Under the pieces are notes generated by a model that saw nothing but the letters and a program-made list of their open reading frames with translations, made no database searches and was not told the origin of the DNA. DNA of 64,000 nt, from contig NZ_VCJO01000005.1 of NCBI RefSeq assembly GCF_009712475.1, forward strand, positions 1-64,000, in the 5' to 3' direction. A program made the translations under genes and the position numbers. Below are positions 8,062 to 16,768 of this stretch, one piece after another (positions within the stretch are counted from its first letter, which is position 1; every line of letters begins with the position of its first letter). Source of the DNA: Micromonospora sp. CP22 (lineage in GTDB: Bacteria > Actinomycetota > Actinomycetes > Mycobacteriales > Micromonosporaceae).

Positions 8062-10257
8062 ATGGGCAGCGTCCAGATCGTCACCACGATCCTCGCGGCC
8101 GCCATCACCGCCGTTGCGGTGTGGCTTGCGGTACGTGCGGTCATGAAGATGACGGCAGTGATCCGGTTGGGTCAGCCCGATCCGACCCGCTCCGGTGACA
8201 AGGTCAGCCGTACCAAGACGATGCTCGCGGAGACCGCCGGGCACACGCGGATGCTCCGCTGGAGCGTGGTCGGCGCGGCGCACTGGTTCGTGATGGTCGG
8301 CTTCATCGTGCTGTCACTGCTGGTGCTCGAAGCCTACTTCGAGGTCGTGTCGTCGACCGGCGGGCTGCCGCTGATCGGCACCTGGACGCTCTACGGGCTG
8401 GTCACCGAGTGGATCGGCATTCTGGGCATCATCGGTATCGCGGTCCTGATCGCGATCCGATTGGCGAACCGGCCGAACCGGGCGGGCCGCCGGTCGCGGT
8501 TCACCGGCTCCACCATGTGGCAGGGCTACTTCGTCGAGGCGGTCGTCCTCGCCGTGCTGGTCATGGGCTTTGTGATCCGTGGCTTCAAGGTGGCCACCGA
8601 CCACTTCGAGTACCCCGCCTGGGCCACCCCGCTCAGTCACGCGGTCGGTGCCCTGCTGCCGGGCTGGGAGTCCGGTGTCAGCGTGGCCGCGCTCATCAAG
8701 ATCTCGATCTCGATGGCCTGGGTCATCGTGATCTCGCTGAACGTGACGATGGGTGTCGCCTGGCACCGCTTCCTCGCCTTCCCGAACATCTTCTTCAAGC
8801 GCAAGCCGGGCGTGGCCGGCTCCGGTCTCGGCGCGCTGCGGCCGATGATGAGCGCCGGCAAGCCGCTGGACTTCGAGGAGGCCGACCCCGAGTCCGACCA
8901 GTTCGGGGTGGCTCAGGTCGAGCAGTTCACCTGGAAGGGCCTGCTGGACTTCAGCACCTGCACCGAGTGCGGCCGGTGCCAGTCGCAGTGCCCGGCGTGG
9001 AACACCGGAAAGCCACTGTCGCCGAAGCTGCTGGTGCTCAGCCTGCGCGACCACGCGTACGCCAAGGCGCCCTATCTGTTGGCCGGCGGCGGCAAGGACC
9101 TCACCGGCGAGGAGAAGGCCACCGCCGCGCAGCTCGCCCACGTCGACGTGCTGGCCCTCGCCGAGGCGGAGAAGCCGCTGGTCGGTGACGCGGAGTCCGG
9201 CGGCGTCATCGACCCCGACGTGCTCTGGTCCTGCACCACCTGCGGCGCCTGCGTGGAGCAGTGCCCGGTGGACATCGAGCACGTCGACCACATCGTGGAC
9301 ATGCGCCGCTACCAGGTGCTCATCGAGTCCAGCTTCCCCTCCGAGGCCGGGGTGATGCTGCGCAACCTGGAGAACAAGGGCAACCCGTGGGGCGCACCGC
9401 AGAACACCCGTGAGGACTGGACCAAGGGTCTCGACTTCGAGGTTCCCCGGGTCGGTGAGGTCTCCGACTTCGAGTACCTCTTCTGGGTGGGCTGCGCCGG
9501 AGCGTTCGAGGACCGGGCGAAGAAGACCACCCGGGCCGTCGCGACCCTGCTCAACGAGGCCGGTGTCTCCTTCGCCATCCTCGGCGAGGGCGAGACCTGC
9601 TCCGGCGACCCGGCCCGGCGGATCGGCAACGAGTTCGTCTTCCAGATGCTGGCCCAGCAGAACGTCGAGACCTTGAACGAGGCGTTCGAGGGCCGGGAGA
9701 AGGCCAAGCGCAAGATCGTCGCGACCTGCCCGCACTGCTTCAACACCCTGGGCAACGAGTACGGACAGCTGGGTGGTGAGTTCGAGGTGGTGCACCACAC
9801 CCAGTTGCTGGCCCACCTGGTCGCCACCGGCAAGCTCACTCCGGTCCAGCCGGTCGACGGTGGGGTGACCTACCACGACCCCTGTTACCTCGGGCGACAC
9901 AACCGGGTCTTCACCCCGCCACGCGAGGTGCTCGGCAGCGCGATCGAGGGTGAGCTGACCGAGATGCCACGTAACAGCGAACGGTCCTTCTGCTGCGGTG
10001 CCGGTGGTGCCCGCATGTGGATGGAGGAGCGAATCGGGAAGCGGATCAACGTGGATCGGGTCGAGGAGGCCATGTCCACCGGGGCGAAGACGGTCGCCGT
10101 CGGCTGCCCGTTCTGCTCGACCATGCTCACCGACGGGGTGAACGGCAAGGGCGCCGGTGAGCAGGTCGAGGTCATCGACGTGGCTACCGTGCTGCTTCGG
10201 TCGGTCAAGCCCGACCAGGCGGCAGGCGCTGCGGAGAGCGCGCCCGTGGCCGGCTGA
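8062..10257 (+). CDS. etfD: EtfD-type membrane Fe-S oxidoreductase
   Basis: A 731-residue membrane protein combining an N-terminal membrane domain of several helices (residues about 5-240), two 4Fe-4S ferredoxin motifs (Cys300/303/306/310 and Cys391/394/397/401) and C-terminal heterodisulfide-reductase-like Cys-rich domains (CPHCFNT; CCGAGGARMW at 644). This is the layout of mycobacterial Rv0338c/EtfD, which passes electrons from electron-transfer flavoprotein to menaquinone during fatty-acid oxidation. ATG start with GGGAGG about 11 nt upstream. Monocistronic, ending in a strong terminator. The palindrome at 7901 is shared with the acyl-CoA dehydrogenase gene at 20.6 kb, which fits an ETF role. 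Family is secure; EtfD function is inferred from similarity and context. Confidence 0.85.
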   Translation: MGSVQIVTTILAAAITAVAVWLAVRAVMKMTAVIRLGQPDPTRSGDKVSRTKTMLAETAGHTRMLRWSVVGAAHWFVMVGFIVLSLLVLEAYFEVVSSTGGLPLIGTWTLYGLVTEWIGILGIIGIAVLIAIRLANRPNRAGRRSRFTGSTMWQGYFVEAVVLAVLVMGFVIRGFKVATDHFEYPAWATPLSHAVGALLPGWESGVSVAALIKISISMAWVIVISLNVTMGVAWHRFLAFPNIFFKRKPGVAGSGLGALRPMMSAGKPLDFEEADPESDQFGVAQVEQFTWKGLLDFSTCTECGRCQSQCPAWNTGKPLSPKLLVLSLRDHAYAKAPYLLAGGGKDLTGEEKATAAQLAHVDVLALAEAEKPLVGDAESGGVIDPDVLWSCTTCGACVEQCPVDIEHVDHIVDMRRYQVLIESSFPSEAGVMLRNLENKGNPWGAPQNTREDWTKGLDFEVPRVGEVSDFEYLFWVGCAGAFEDRAKKTTRAVATLLNEAGVSFAILGEGETCSGDPARRIGNEFVFQMLAQQNVETLNEAFEGREKAKRKIVATCPHCFNTLGNEYGQLGGEFEVVHHTQLLAHLVATGKLTPVQPVDGGVTYHDPCYLGRHNRVFTPPREVLGSAIEGELTEMPRNSERSFCCGAGGARMWMEERIGKRINVDRVEEAMSTGAKTVAVGCPFCSTMLTDGVNGKGAGEQVEVIDVATVLLRSVKPDQAAGAAESAPVAG

Positions 10258-10272
10258 CCAGCGCGTACGCAT

Positions 10273-10316
10273 CGGGTCGGGCGGCACCTTCAACGGTGCC
10301 GTCCGGCCCGGTTTTG
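10273..10316 (+). terminator. Intrinsic terminator after etfD
   Basis: A 16-bp, nearly perfect stem (10273-10288 with 10295-10310, loop TTCAAC) is followed by GTTTTG. It lies 15 bp beyond the etfD stop, and the T run is unusually clear for this high-GC genome. Confidence 0.85.
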
Positions 10317-10516
10317 TATTGGCATGCATAACTGTCACGAATTGGTCGACACCCTTAGTGTGCGTACCGTCGCACAAAGGTGAATGAGCCGATGGTCGCC
10401 TTGATTTACCCGCCGGGCCTTCCCTAATGTTGGGCACCGACCGCCGTGGGTCGCCTGTTCCCGTCTCTACCGCTCGCGGGACGCCCGGGTGGTCGGTTGC
10501 AAAGGAGACGCTGCCG

Positions 10517-11521
10517 GTGGCAACCATGCCCCTCCATCGTCACGCGCCGGGACGAACCCGTCCGGGCGCGCTGCGCCGGGCCGCGCGTGGGCTGGTGGTC
10601 CTCGTCGCCGCCGCCGCGGTCGGTGCCGGCCTACTCGCCGCCCCCGCGTACGCCGCTCCCTCGGTCGAGGAGATCGAGGCACAGATCGACAAGCAGTGGC
10701 AGAAGCTCGAACCCACCATCGAGCAGTACAACAAGGTGCGCTCCCAGCTGCGGGTCAATCGGCAGAAGTCGAAGAGCCTGGAGAAGAAGATCCAGCCGCT
10801 GGCCCTCGAAACCGAGCTGGCGATGAACCGGGTGGCCGACCTCGCCTCCCGCTACTACATCACCGGGCCGTCGCAGGAGATCGGCGTCGTGCTGCTCAAC
10901 GCGAAGCCCGACGAACTCGGTGAGCAGATGGCCCTCCTCAACCGGCTCGCCGCGCAGGAGCGCCGCGAACTTGAGGGCGTCATGAAGATCCGCAAGAAGT
11001 ACGACGCCCAGAAGGCCAAGCTCGACGCGCTGATCGCCGACCAGGAGGCGAAGGAAAAGCAGCTGGCGGCGAAGAAGAAGCAGATCGACGCCGAGATCAA
11101 GCGGCTGGAGAAGTCGCTGCCGGTGACCGTGGTCAAGACGACCAACTGCCCGACCGTCAAGGACGTGGTCAGCGCCGCCGCGCGGACGGCCATCCAGACC
11201 GCCTGTGCACAGGTGGGCAAGCCGTACGTGTGGGGTGCCACCGGGCCGAACTCGTTCGACTGCTCCGGGCTCACCCAGTACGCGTACAAGGCCGCCGGTA
11301 TCTACCTCACCCACTTCACCGGTGCCCAGTGGAACGAGGGCAAGGCCGTTTCCCGGTCCGAGGCACGCCCCGGCGACCTGGTCTTCTTCCGCAGCGATGT
11401 CAGCCACGTCGGGCTCTACCTGGGCAACAACCAGATGGTGCACGCGCCACGGGCTGGCAAGCCGGTCAACGTCTCGCCCATCACCACCATGCCGATCGCC
11501 GGATTCCGTCGACCCGGCTGA
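10517..11521 (+). CDS. Secreted NlpC/P60 peptidoglycan endopeptidase (first of tandem pair)
   Basis: A 334-residue secreted cysteine endopeptidase that should cut stem peptides. Order: signal peptide (about residues 10-42, ending APAYA-APS), a long coiled coil (about 45-205) of the RipA/CwlO kind, then NlpC/P60 with nucleophile Cys249 (NSFDCSGL), His297 (VSHVGLY) and a third polar site near VHAPRAG. In RipA/CwlO-like enzymes the coiled coil binds regulators such as FtsEX; that is unproved here. GTG start at 10517 chosen because AAAGGAGA lies 10 nt upstream; a longer reading frame from 10427 has no ribosome site. The next gene is a paralogue. No riboswitch precedes this copy. Followed by a strong hairpin. 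Confidence 0.92.
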   Translation: MATMPLHRHAPGRTRPGALRRAARGLVVLVAAAAVGAGLLAAPAYAAPSVEEIEAQIDKQWQKLEPTIEQYNKVRSQLRVNRQKSKSLEKKIQPLALETELAMNRVADLASRYYITGPSQEIGVVLLNAKPDELGEQMALLNRLAAQERRELEGVMKIRKKYDAQKAKLDALIADQEAKEKQLAAKKKQIDAEIKRLEKSLPVTVVKTTNCPTVKDVVSAAARTAIQTACAQVGKPYVWGATGPNSFDCSGLTQYAYKAAGIYLTHFTGAQWNEGKAVSRSEARPGDLVFFRSDVSHVGLYLGNNQMVHAPRAGKPVNVSPITTMPIAGFRRPG

Positions 11522-11563
11522 GGCGCCACCGCCGCGCTGGTTGAGCGGTCGCACAGGAACTCC

Positions 11564-11597
11564 CGAGGGCCCCCGGTCAAGTCGACGGGGGCCCTCG
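11564..11597 (+). terminator. Hairpin terminator after first NlpC/P60 gene
   Basis: A perfect stem of at least 11 bp (GAGGGCCCCCG at 11565-11575 with 11586-11596) with a 10-nt loop, 43 bp past the stop codon. No T run, as is common in high-GC actinomycetes. It insulates this gene from the riboswitch-controlled paralogue. Confidence 0.75.
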
Positions 11598-11723
11598 TCA
11601 TTGTCGGATGTCAGCACCCACAGTGACGGTGCGGTTGTGTTGCGTATCGATGGCGATCGTCCCTACGCTGGGCAATCGTCGGCCGCTGGCAGATCCGCCC
11701 AGCCCGGGTGGTAACGGTCTGAC

Positions 11724-11846
11724 ACCGCCGAGTCGCTCGTGAGCGAGCCGGGGACCCAGGTGCCCGGGGTGAATCCGTGAGGGTCACGGTAGGGCGTCCC
11801 TTCCCGCCCGAACCCGTCAGCTAACCCGGTAGGCGGTACGGAGGAA
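11724..11846 (+). promoter_or_regulatory. ydaO/yuaA (c-di-AMP) riboswitch
   Basis: The leader carries the conserved ydaO blocks in order: CGGGGACCCAGG, GGGGTGAATC, then CCCGCCCGAACCCGTCAG and CTAACCCGGTAGGCGG. In actinomycetes this class usually lies before wall hydrolase genes such as rpfA and NlpC/P60, and c-di-AMP binding generally turns expression off. The element ends about 15 nt before the GTG start, so ligand binding could act on transcription or on access to the ribosome site (GGAAGGAG, 11843-11850). Confidence 0.9.
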
Positions 11847-11861
11847 GGAGCACGGAGCCCG

Positions 11862-12896
11862 GTGGCACACCATGCCCCTCGGCGACCGTCACCGCAGCCG
11901 GGCATTCCCGGCCGAGCGACGGCTGCGCCGCGTTTCCGCTGGTACCGCTACACATTGGCCGCCCTGACCACGACCGCCGTGCTGCTGAGCGGCGGGGTCG
12001 CGGTGGCGTGGGCCGACCCGAGGGTCGCCGACATCGAGAGCCGGATCGACAAGGACTGGAACCGGCTCGAAGCCGTCATCGAACAGCACAACGCCACCCG
12101 GCAGGACCTGGCCGGCAGGCGGCGGGAGGCGGAGGCCCTGGACGCCCGGATCATGCCCCTGCAACGCCAGGTGGACGAGGCCCTGGACCGGGTCGGCAAG
12201 CTCGCCGCCGGGGCGTACAAGGGAGACCAGGTACGGGCGGTCAACATGCTGCTCGGGGCCCGGTCACCAGGTGAGGTCGTCGAGCACATCGGCCTGCTCG
12301 ACCGCTACGCCCGCTTCCAGCAGGAGGACATCCGGCACGCGAGTGACCTGCGCGACGAACTCGCCGCCGCCAAGGCCAGGTTGGACAGCACCATCGACCA
12401 GCTCACCCGCACCGAGGCCGAGCTGGCGCGTAAGCGGCACCAGATCGACGCCGAGATCGACCGGTTGCAGCGGCTCCGGCTGCGGGCGTACGGCAAGGGA
12501 GGCGGTGGGCCATTGCGACCCGCCCCCTGCCCGGCCAGGTATCCCGGCGGGGCGGCCGGCGAGGCGGTCACCTTCGCCTGCGCACAGATCGGCAAGCCGT
12601 ACTCGTGGGGTGCCGAGGGCCCGCACGCGTACGACTGTTCCGGGCTGACGTTGGCCGCGTGGTCACGGGCCGGGGTCTCGCTGCCGCACAACGCCGCGCG
12701 GCAGCGTCGGGTCACCGCGTCGGTCAGCCGCGCCGAGCTGCGCCCCGGCGATCTCGTCTTCTACTACCGCGACCTGCACCACGTGGGCATGTACGTCGGC
12801 GGTGGCTGGGTGGTGCACGCCTCCCGGGCGGGTCAGCCGGTCAAGATGAAGCGGCTGGACAGCAGCCCGGTGCACAGCTTCGGTAGACCCGGTTAG
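11862..12896 (+). CDS. Secreted NlpC/P60 peptidoglycan endopeptidase, riboswitch-controlled
   Basis: A 344-residue paralogue of the preceding gene with the same order: signal peptide (hydrophobic core about residues 31-46, then VAVAWADPRV), coiled coil (about 50-210), and NlpC/P60 domain with nucleophile Cys259 (AYDCSGL) and His307 (LHHVGMY). Gly/Pro-rich linkage separates coil and enzyme. GTG start at 11862, with GGAAGGAG 11 nt upstream. Expression should respond to c-di-AMP through the ydaO element, unlike its neighbour, so the pair probably divides constitutive and signal-controlled wall cleavage. Precise cleavage site in the stem peptide is not predictable from sequence. Confidence 0.92.
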   Translation: MAHHAPRRPSPQPGIPGRATAAPRFRWYRYTLAALTTTAVLLSGGVAVAWADPRVADIESRIDKDWNRLEAVIEQHNATRQDLAGRRREAEALDARIMPLQRQVDEALDRVGKLAAGAYKGDQVRAVNMLLGARSPGEVVEHIGLLDRYARFQQEDIRHASDLRDELAAAKARLDSTIDQLTRTEAELARKRHQIDAEIDRLQRLRLRAYGKGGGGPLRPAPCPARYPGGAAGEAVTFACAQIGKPYSWGAEGPHAYDCSGLTLAAWSRAGVSLPHNAARQRRVTASVSRAELRPGDLVFYYRDLHHVGMYVGGGWVVHASRAGQPVKMKRLDSSPVHSFGRPG

Positions 12897-12972
12897 CCGC
12901 TCGCCCACCGACTTCGGTGACCCGGCTGGGCTCGTACCGCCCGAATGTGGACCTGGCCTGCCCGCGCGAGCG

Positions 12973-13557
12973 TCAGCGGGTGGGCCAGGTGCGCCAGCTC
13001 TGCCAGGCGCGGCTCGGCGTCGGCCCGCGCTGACCCTGGTAGCGGGAGCCGTAGACGGCCGATCCGTACGGGTGCTCGGCCGGTGAGGAGAGCCGGAAGA
13101 TGCAGAGCTGGCCGATCTTCATGCCCGGCCACAGGGTGATCGGCAGGTTGGCCACATTGGACAGCTCAAGGGTGACGTGACCGGAGAAGCCTGGGTCGAT
13201 GAAGCCGGCGGTGGAGTGGGTGAGCAGGCCGAGTCGGCCCAGGCTGGACTTGCCTTCGAGGCGGCCGGCGAGCTGGTCGCCCAGGGAGATGACCTCCAGC
13301 GTGGAGGCGAGCACGAACTCACCCGGGTGCAGCACGAAGGCCTGGCCGTCGGGCACCTCGACGGGAGAGGTGAGGTCGTCCTGCCGGGTCGCCGGGTCGA
13401 TGTGGGTGTAGAGGTGGTTGTTGAAGACCCGGAACAGCTTGTCCAGGCGTACGTCGATGCTGGAGGGCTGCACCAGAGTGGGCTCGAACGGTTCGAGGGC
13501 CAGGGTGCCCGCCTTGATCTCGGAGACCAGGTCGCGGTCGGAGAGCAGCATCGCCAC
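12973..13557 (-). CDS. dcd: dCTP deaminase (probably bifunctional with dUTPase)
   Basis: A 194-residue trimeric-fold deaminase converting dCTP towards dUMP for thymidylate synthesis. It shows [41 protein letters not shown] with the catalytic Glu, and the C-terminal lid [11 protein letters not shown]. The sequence closely resembles the mycobacterial type, which also acts as a dUTPase. The start is either 13557 (GTG) or the ATG at 13551. The promoter region contains a perfect actinobacterial SOS box (13601-13616), about 44 bp upstream, suggesting possible LexA control; this is not a classic SOS gene. Family assignment is firm; bifunctionality is inferred. Confidence 0.95.
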   Translation of the reverse strand: MAMLLSDRDLVSEIKAGTLALEPFEPTLVQPSSIDVRLDKLFRVFNNHLYTHIDPATRQDDLTSPVEVPDGQAFVLHPGEFVLASTLEVISLGDQLAGRLEGKSSLGRLGLLTHSTAGFIDPGFSGHVTLELSNVANLPITLWPGMKIGQLCIFRLSSPAEHPYGSAVYGSRYQGQRGPTPSRAWQSWRTWPTR

Positions 13558-13600
13558 ACCATAGCTGTCCGTATGCGATCGGCGTGTTCGACTACCCGCT

Positions 13601-13616
13601 TCGAACGTGTGTTCGA
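13601..13616. promoter_or_regulatory. LexA-binding SOS box between dcd and PNPOx gene
   Basis: TCGAACGTGTGTTCGA matches the actinobacterial LexA site TCGAAC-N4-GTTCGA exactly, and its centre also fits the RNRY preference of the Gram-positive consensus. It lies in a 71-bp divergent region, 44 bp from the dcd start and 12 bp from the start of the gene at 13629, so LexA could block either or both. Confidence 0.8.
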
Positions 13617-13628
13617 TAGGATGTCCCC

Positions 13629-14165
13629 ATGGCTTCCTGGTCCGAATTCGCCGCTGACGAGCCTCGACTCGCCGACGGGATCCGCCTTCTCATGCAGCAG
13701 TATGGCCCTGGCTTCGGCTATCTGGCCACGGTCCGCGCCGACGGCGGGCCCCGGGTGCACCCGGTCTCCCCGGTGATCACCGACGACGGTCTCTACTGCT
13801 TCGTGATCGACTCACCGAAGCGACGCGACCTGGAACGCGACGGCCGTTACGCACTGCACTCGTTCCCGCCGGAGGAGAGCGACGACGAGGCGTACGTCGC
13901 TGGTCGGGCCCGACCCGTTACCGACGACGCCACCGTCGCCCGGCTGGCGCTCGCCTCGCGGGCCGCCCCGCACGCCGACTGGCGTCTCTTCGAGTTCACG
14001 GTCGACGTGGCGATGCTGGCCCGTCGTGAGCAGTCGGTGGGTGGGACGAGCGGCCTGGCGTCCCGCCCGGCCGTTCAGGTCTGGCTCGACCCGGCCGGCG
14101 GCGCCCATCAGGCGACCCGCCCGGTGCCGACCCGCCCCGGGCGGCATCACCGCTGCGCCGCCTGA
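13629..14165 (+). CDS. Pyridoxamine 5'-phosphate oxidase-fold protein
   Basis: A 178-residue member of the PNPOx-like split-barrel flavin/F420/haem-binding family. Characteristic stretch: [29 protein letters not shown], followed by [18 protein letters not shown]. Many actinobacterial relatives bind F420 or flavin and reduce unknown substrates, so true PLP biosynthesis is unlikely. The C-terminal 30 residues are Pro/Arg-rich and non-conserved in appearance. ATG start at 13629 with AGGA just upstream, overlapping the edge of the SOS box. This placement makes LexA repression plausible. Single gene, ending in a hairpin shared with the convergent protease gene. Confidence 0.8.
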   Translation: MASWSEFAADEPRLADGIRLLMQQYGPGFGYLATVRADGGPRVHPVSPVITDDGLYCFVIDSPKRRDLERDGRYALHSFPPEESDDEAYVAGRARPVTDDATVARLALASRAAPHADWRLFEFTVDVAMLARREQSVGGTSGLASRPAVQVWLDPAGGAHQATRPVPTRPGRHHRCAA

Positions 14166-14175
14166 CCCGCACACG

Positions 14176-14209
14176 CAGGTGCCGGCCCGTCCCACGGAGC
14201 CGGCACCTG
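14176..14209. terminator. Bidirectional hairpin terminator
   Basis: An 11-bp perfect stem (14176-14186 with 14199-14209, arm CAGGTGCCGGC) between the converging PNPOx-fold gene and the M43 protease gene. Confidence 0.7.
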
Positions 14210-14232
14210 AGTACGCGGTGCTGCGAGCGCTG

Positions 14233-15234
14233 CTATGCGCGGTAGGCGTTCCAGGCGTTGATCATGCGGGTGGCCTGACCCGGCGTGAACTGGTACATGC
14301 AGGAGTCGTACGAGTAGTCCATGAAGTTGGTGATCGGGTCCAGGCCCGGGCTTGAGCAGGTGTCCCGACCGGTCGGGCACCCGCTGGCCGGCGAAGCCTC
14401 GGCAGGGGTGTCCGAGACCTGGTCGCCGCTGCCTGAGCAGCCGCCCTGGAAGGTGTGGTACAGGTTCAACCAGTGGCCGACCTCGTGGGTGCCGGTGTCA
14501 CCGTGGTTGTAGTTGGTGGCGGTGCCGCCCGGCAGCGATTCGCTCAGCACGACCACGCCGTCCATGACGTTCAGGGTGTTCTGCGGGAAGGTCGCCCAGC
14601 CGAGCAGGTTGTTGCTGAGCGCACCGAGGTAGATGTTGAGCGTCGACTTGTTGCCCTGACGCAGTTGGGTCTTCATCTGCCGCTCGGCCGACGAGCCCTG
14701 CCGGATCGGGTACCACGACGAGTTGGTGACCCGGTTGATGCTCTGCAACTGGAACGCGAAGGCGGTGGCGGCACCACCCGTCGCACCGCTGAACGACTGG
14801 TTCAGCACGTTGATCTGCGAGTGGATCATCGAGTCGGGGATGTTTCCGCCGGCCCGGGTCGTGTCCCGACGGATCACGTGCACCACCACCGGGATGGTGA
14901 CAGAGGCTGCTGCGGCCTGGGTGCTCAGCGTGCGTTGGCCAACTCGCTTGGCGCGCTCCTGCAGGATGTCGGCGAACTCGGCCTCGCGCTGGTGCACCTG
15001 CGCGGGGGTCAGGTGGTTCGGATCGTGGTCGACGACGCTGCCACCCTTGGCCCGCGCCAGGGAGCCCAGGTGATCCTCACACACCTCGTCGGCGGTGACG
15101 GCCGCCGCCGCAGGGGCCGCGGTCGTGGTGGAGGCCGGCAGCACGCCGACCATGGCCACGCCGAGCAGCAGGGCGAACGACGTCGATGCGATGCCGGCCA
15201 TGCGCCGGTTCAGCAGGACGGGACGCGGTCCCAT
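14233..15234 (-). CDS. Secreted M43-family zinc metalloprotease
   Basis: A 333-residue secreted protease of the M43 (pappalysin/cytophagalysin) metzincin family. A signal peptide occupies about residues 1-45 (hydrophobic FALLLGVAMVGVL, then Ala-rich AAPAAAA). The zinc site is His250-Glu251-x2-His254-x5-His260 (HEVGHWLNLYH) and the Met-turn is at Met305 (NFMDYSYDSCM). Six cysteines lie in the mature region, likely in disulfides. ATG start at 15234 preceded by AAAGGTGGG; the reading frame is open further upstream but has no ribosome site there. Single gene. Substrate unknown; relatives include extracellular gelatinase-like enzymes. Confidence 0.9.
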   Translation of the reverse strand: MGPRPVLLNRRMAGIASTSFALLLGVAMVGVLPASTTTAAPAAAAVTADEVCEDHLGSLARAKGGSVVDHDPNHLTPAQVHQREAEFADILQERAKRVGQRTLSTQAAAASVTIPVVVHVIRRDTTRAGGNIPDSMIHSQINVLNQSFSGATGGAATAFAFQLQSINRVTNSSWYPIRQGSSAERQMKTQLRQGNKSTLNIYLGALSNNLLGWATFPQNTLNVMDGVVVLSESLPGGTATNYNHGDTGTHEVGHWLNLYHTFQGGCSGSGDQVSDTPAEASPASGCPTGRDTCSSPGLDPITNFMDYSYDSCMYQFTPGQATRMINAWNAYRA

Positions 15235-15602
15235 AAGCCCACCTCTTTCTGGCGACGCGACCGGGGTTGTGTCGCGTCGTGCGGAAAACGTGGGGCAGAC
15301 GTTACAACCCATCGAAGCATTTGAACACGGCCATATGTTGCGCGAGGGTGAAACTTTCTCCCGCATCCGCCCTGGCCTCGCCCGCCCTGGAAGCGAATCG
15401 GGCAACTTCGGGCATATGGCCTGTCTGGGTGATCGTGGCGTAGCGACGTCTAGGCGGCCCTGTCGCGGAGCGACCACGCCGTGCGACGGCATCCTGTGGC
15501 GCGGGTCGGCGTCGTGTGGGATGTGGTTCGGGTCGGGCTCGTGCGGCGCGGTGGAGCCCTAGATGCACCGGCGGGGGATGCTCGGGTAGAGTGACCTCGC
15601 CT
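15235..15602. other. Intergenic region before tRNA-Gly
   Basis: No gene is convincing in this 368-bp gap. A 9-bp motif occurs as an inverted pair, GGCCATATG at 15329-15337 and CATATGGCC at 15413-15421, about 75 bp apart. TAGAGT at 15586-15591 could be the -10 box of the tRNA promoter. Confidence 0.35.
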
Positions 15603-15676
15603 GCGGGTGTAGTTCAATGGCAGAACATCAGCTTCCCAAGCTGACAGTGCGGGTTCGATTCCCGTCACCCGCTCCA
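15603..15676 (+). tRNA. tRNA-Gly (anticodon CCC)
   Basis: Complete cloverleaf: acceptor GCGGGTG pairs with CACCCGC, the anticodon stem is TCAGC/GCTGA around loop TTCCCAA (anticodon CCC, reading GGG), and the T arm holds the loop TTCGATT. Discriminator T at 15673, with the 3' CCA encoded at 15674-15676. Confidence 0.97.
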
Positions 15677-15682
15677 ACGCGA

Positions 15683-15720
15683 AAGGCCCTGGCCGGGACG
15701 TAAGTCCTGACCAGGGCCTT
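15683..15720 (+). terminator. Terminator after tRNA-Gly
   Basis: A 10-bp perfect stem (AAGGCCCTGG at 15683-15692 with 15711-15720), with a second small inner hairpin GGAC-GTAA-GTCC, begins 7 nt after the tRNA CCA. Confidence 0.8.
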
Positions 15721-15861
15721 CGATGCTTCAGAGGTCTGGCGCGCGGCTGTGCAGCGGCAACTGTCCCCTGCCCGTCGGAGTGTCGGCTCACTGCTCACCC
15801 CCTGGCCGGGTCTCTGCGGTAACGCGCGTTGCGACCGAGGTGAGCCCCTACGCTGGTGATC

Positions 15862-16740
15862 ATGAGGGTTGGCATCGTGATCCTGCCCGACCAGCGCTGG
15901 TCGGTGGCCCGGCACCGCTGGCGACAGGCCGACGACTGGGGGTTCGAGCACGCCTGGACGTACGACCATCTGGGCTGGCGCGATCTCGTGGACGGTCCCT
16001 GGTTCGACTCGATGACGACGTTGACCGCCGCCGCGACGGTGACCACCCGGATCCGTCTCGGCACTCTGGTCGCCTCGCCGAACTTCCGGCACCCGGCGGC
16101 CTTCGCCCGGCAGGTGACCGCGCTGGACGACATCTCAGGCGGGCGGGTGTTGCTCGGCCTCGGAGCCGGCGGCATCGGGTTCGACGCGGCTGTGCTCGGC
16201 GGTGAACCGCTGACGCCACGGCAGCGGGTCGACCGGTTCGCCGAGTTCACCGAGTTGCTCGACACGATTCTGCGGCAGGACGGGGCCACCTGGCGGGGGG
16301 ACTGGTTCGCGGCGGTGGACGCGCGGAGCAATCCGGGATGCGTGCAACGGCCCCGGGTGCCGTTCGTGGTGGCCGCCAACGGCCCCCGGTCGATGCGGAC
16401 CGTGGTCCGCTTCGGTCAGGGGTGGGTGACCACCGGTGTCGGCGGGGAGGACCTGGACGACTGGTGGTCGGGAGTGGCGCAGGTGACCACACGTCTGGAC
16501 CGGGCCTTGGCGGCCGAGGGGCGTGACCCGGCGAGTCTGGACCGCTACCTGTCGCTGGATTCGGCACCGGTCTTCTCGCTGAGTAGCGCACGGTTCTTCG
16601 CCGACCAGGTGGAACGCGCGGCGAAGCTCGGTTTCACCGACGTGATCACGCACTGGCCGAGGGAGAGCAGCTGGTACGCCGGTGACGAGGCGGTCCTGAC
16701 GGAGGTCGCCACCCGTCTGCTGCCCGAGTTGCGCGGCTGA
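15862..16740 (+). CDS. Luciferase-like (LLM class) flavin/F420-dependent oxidoreductase
   Basis: A 292-residue bacterial luciferase-fold oxidoreductase. Recognisable blocks: MRVGIVILPDQRW at the first strand, EHAWTYDHLGWRD, TIRLGTLVASPNFRHPA-like segment (TTRIRLGTLVASPNFRHP) and the glycine-rich GGRVLLGLGAGG. Members use FMN or F420 with a small partner or free reduced cofactor; in actinomycetes F420 is common. The substrate cannot be told. The ATG at 15862 starts the first beta strand directly; a GTG at 15856 would add two residues. Appears to be a single gene between tRNA-Gly and a convergent ASCH gene. Confidence 0.85.
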   Translation: MRVGIVILPDQRWSVARHRWRQADDWGFEHAWTYDHLGWRDLVDGPWFDSMTTLTAAATVTTRIRLGTLVASPNFRHPAAFARQVTALDDISGGRVLLGLGAGGIGFDAAVLGGEPLTPRQRVDRFAEFTELLDTILRQDGATWRGDWFAAVDARSNPGCVQRPRVPFVVAANGPRSMRTVVRFGQGWVTTGVGGEDLDDWWSGVAQVTTRLDRALAAEGRDPASLDRYLSLDSAPVFSLSSARFFADQVERAAKLGFTDVITHWPRESSWYAGDEAVLTEVATRLLPELRG

Positions 16741-16768
16741 ACCCGCCGGTCACTACCCGCTGGGGCAC

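Noticed and set aside
10427-10516. A 30-residue N-terminal extension of the first NlpC/P60 protein
   Set aside because: The extension would precede a normal signal peptide, and only the GTG at 10517 has a ribosome site.
8314-10527. A 737-codon minus-strand frame opposite etfD
   Set aside because: The product is Gly/Leu/Val/His-rich without domains, and it ignores the terminator after etfD. Antisense artefact.
13483-13497. CTCGAACGGTTCGAG inside dcd as a second SOS box
   Set aside because: The half-sites TCGAAC and GTTCGA are only 1 bp apart instead of 4, and the site is in coding sequence.
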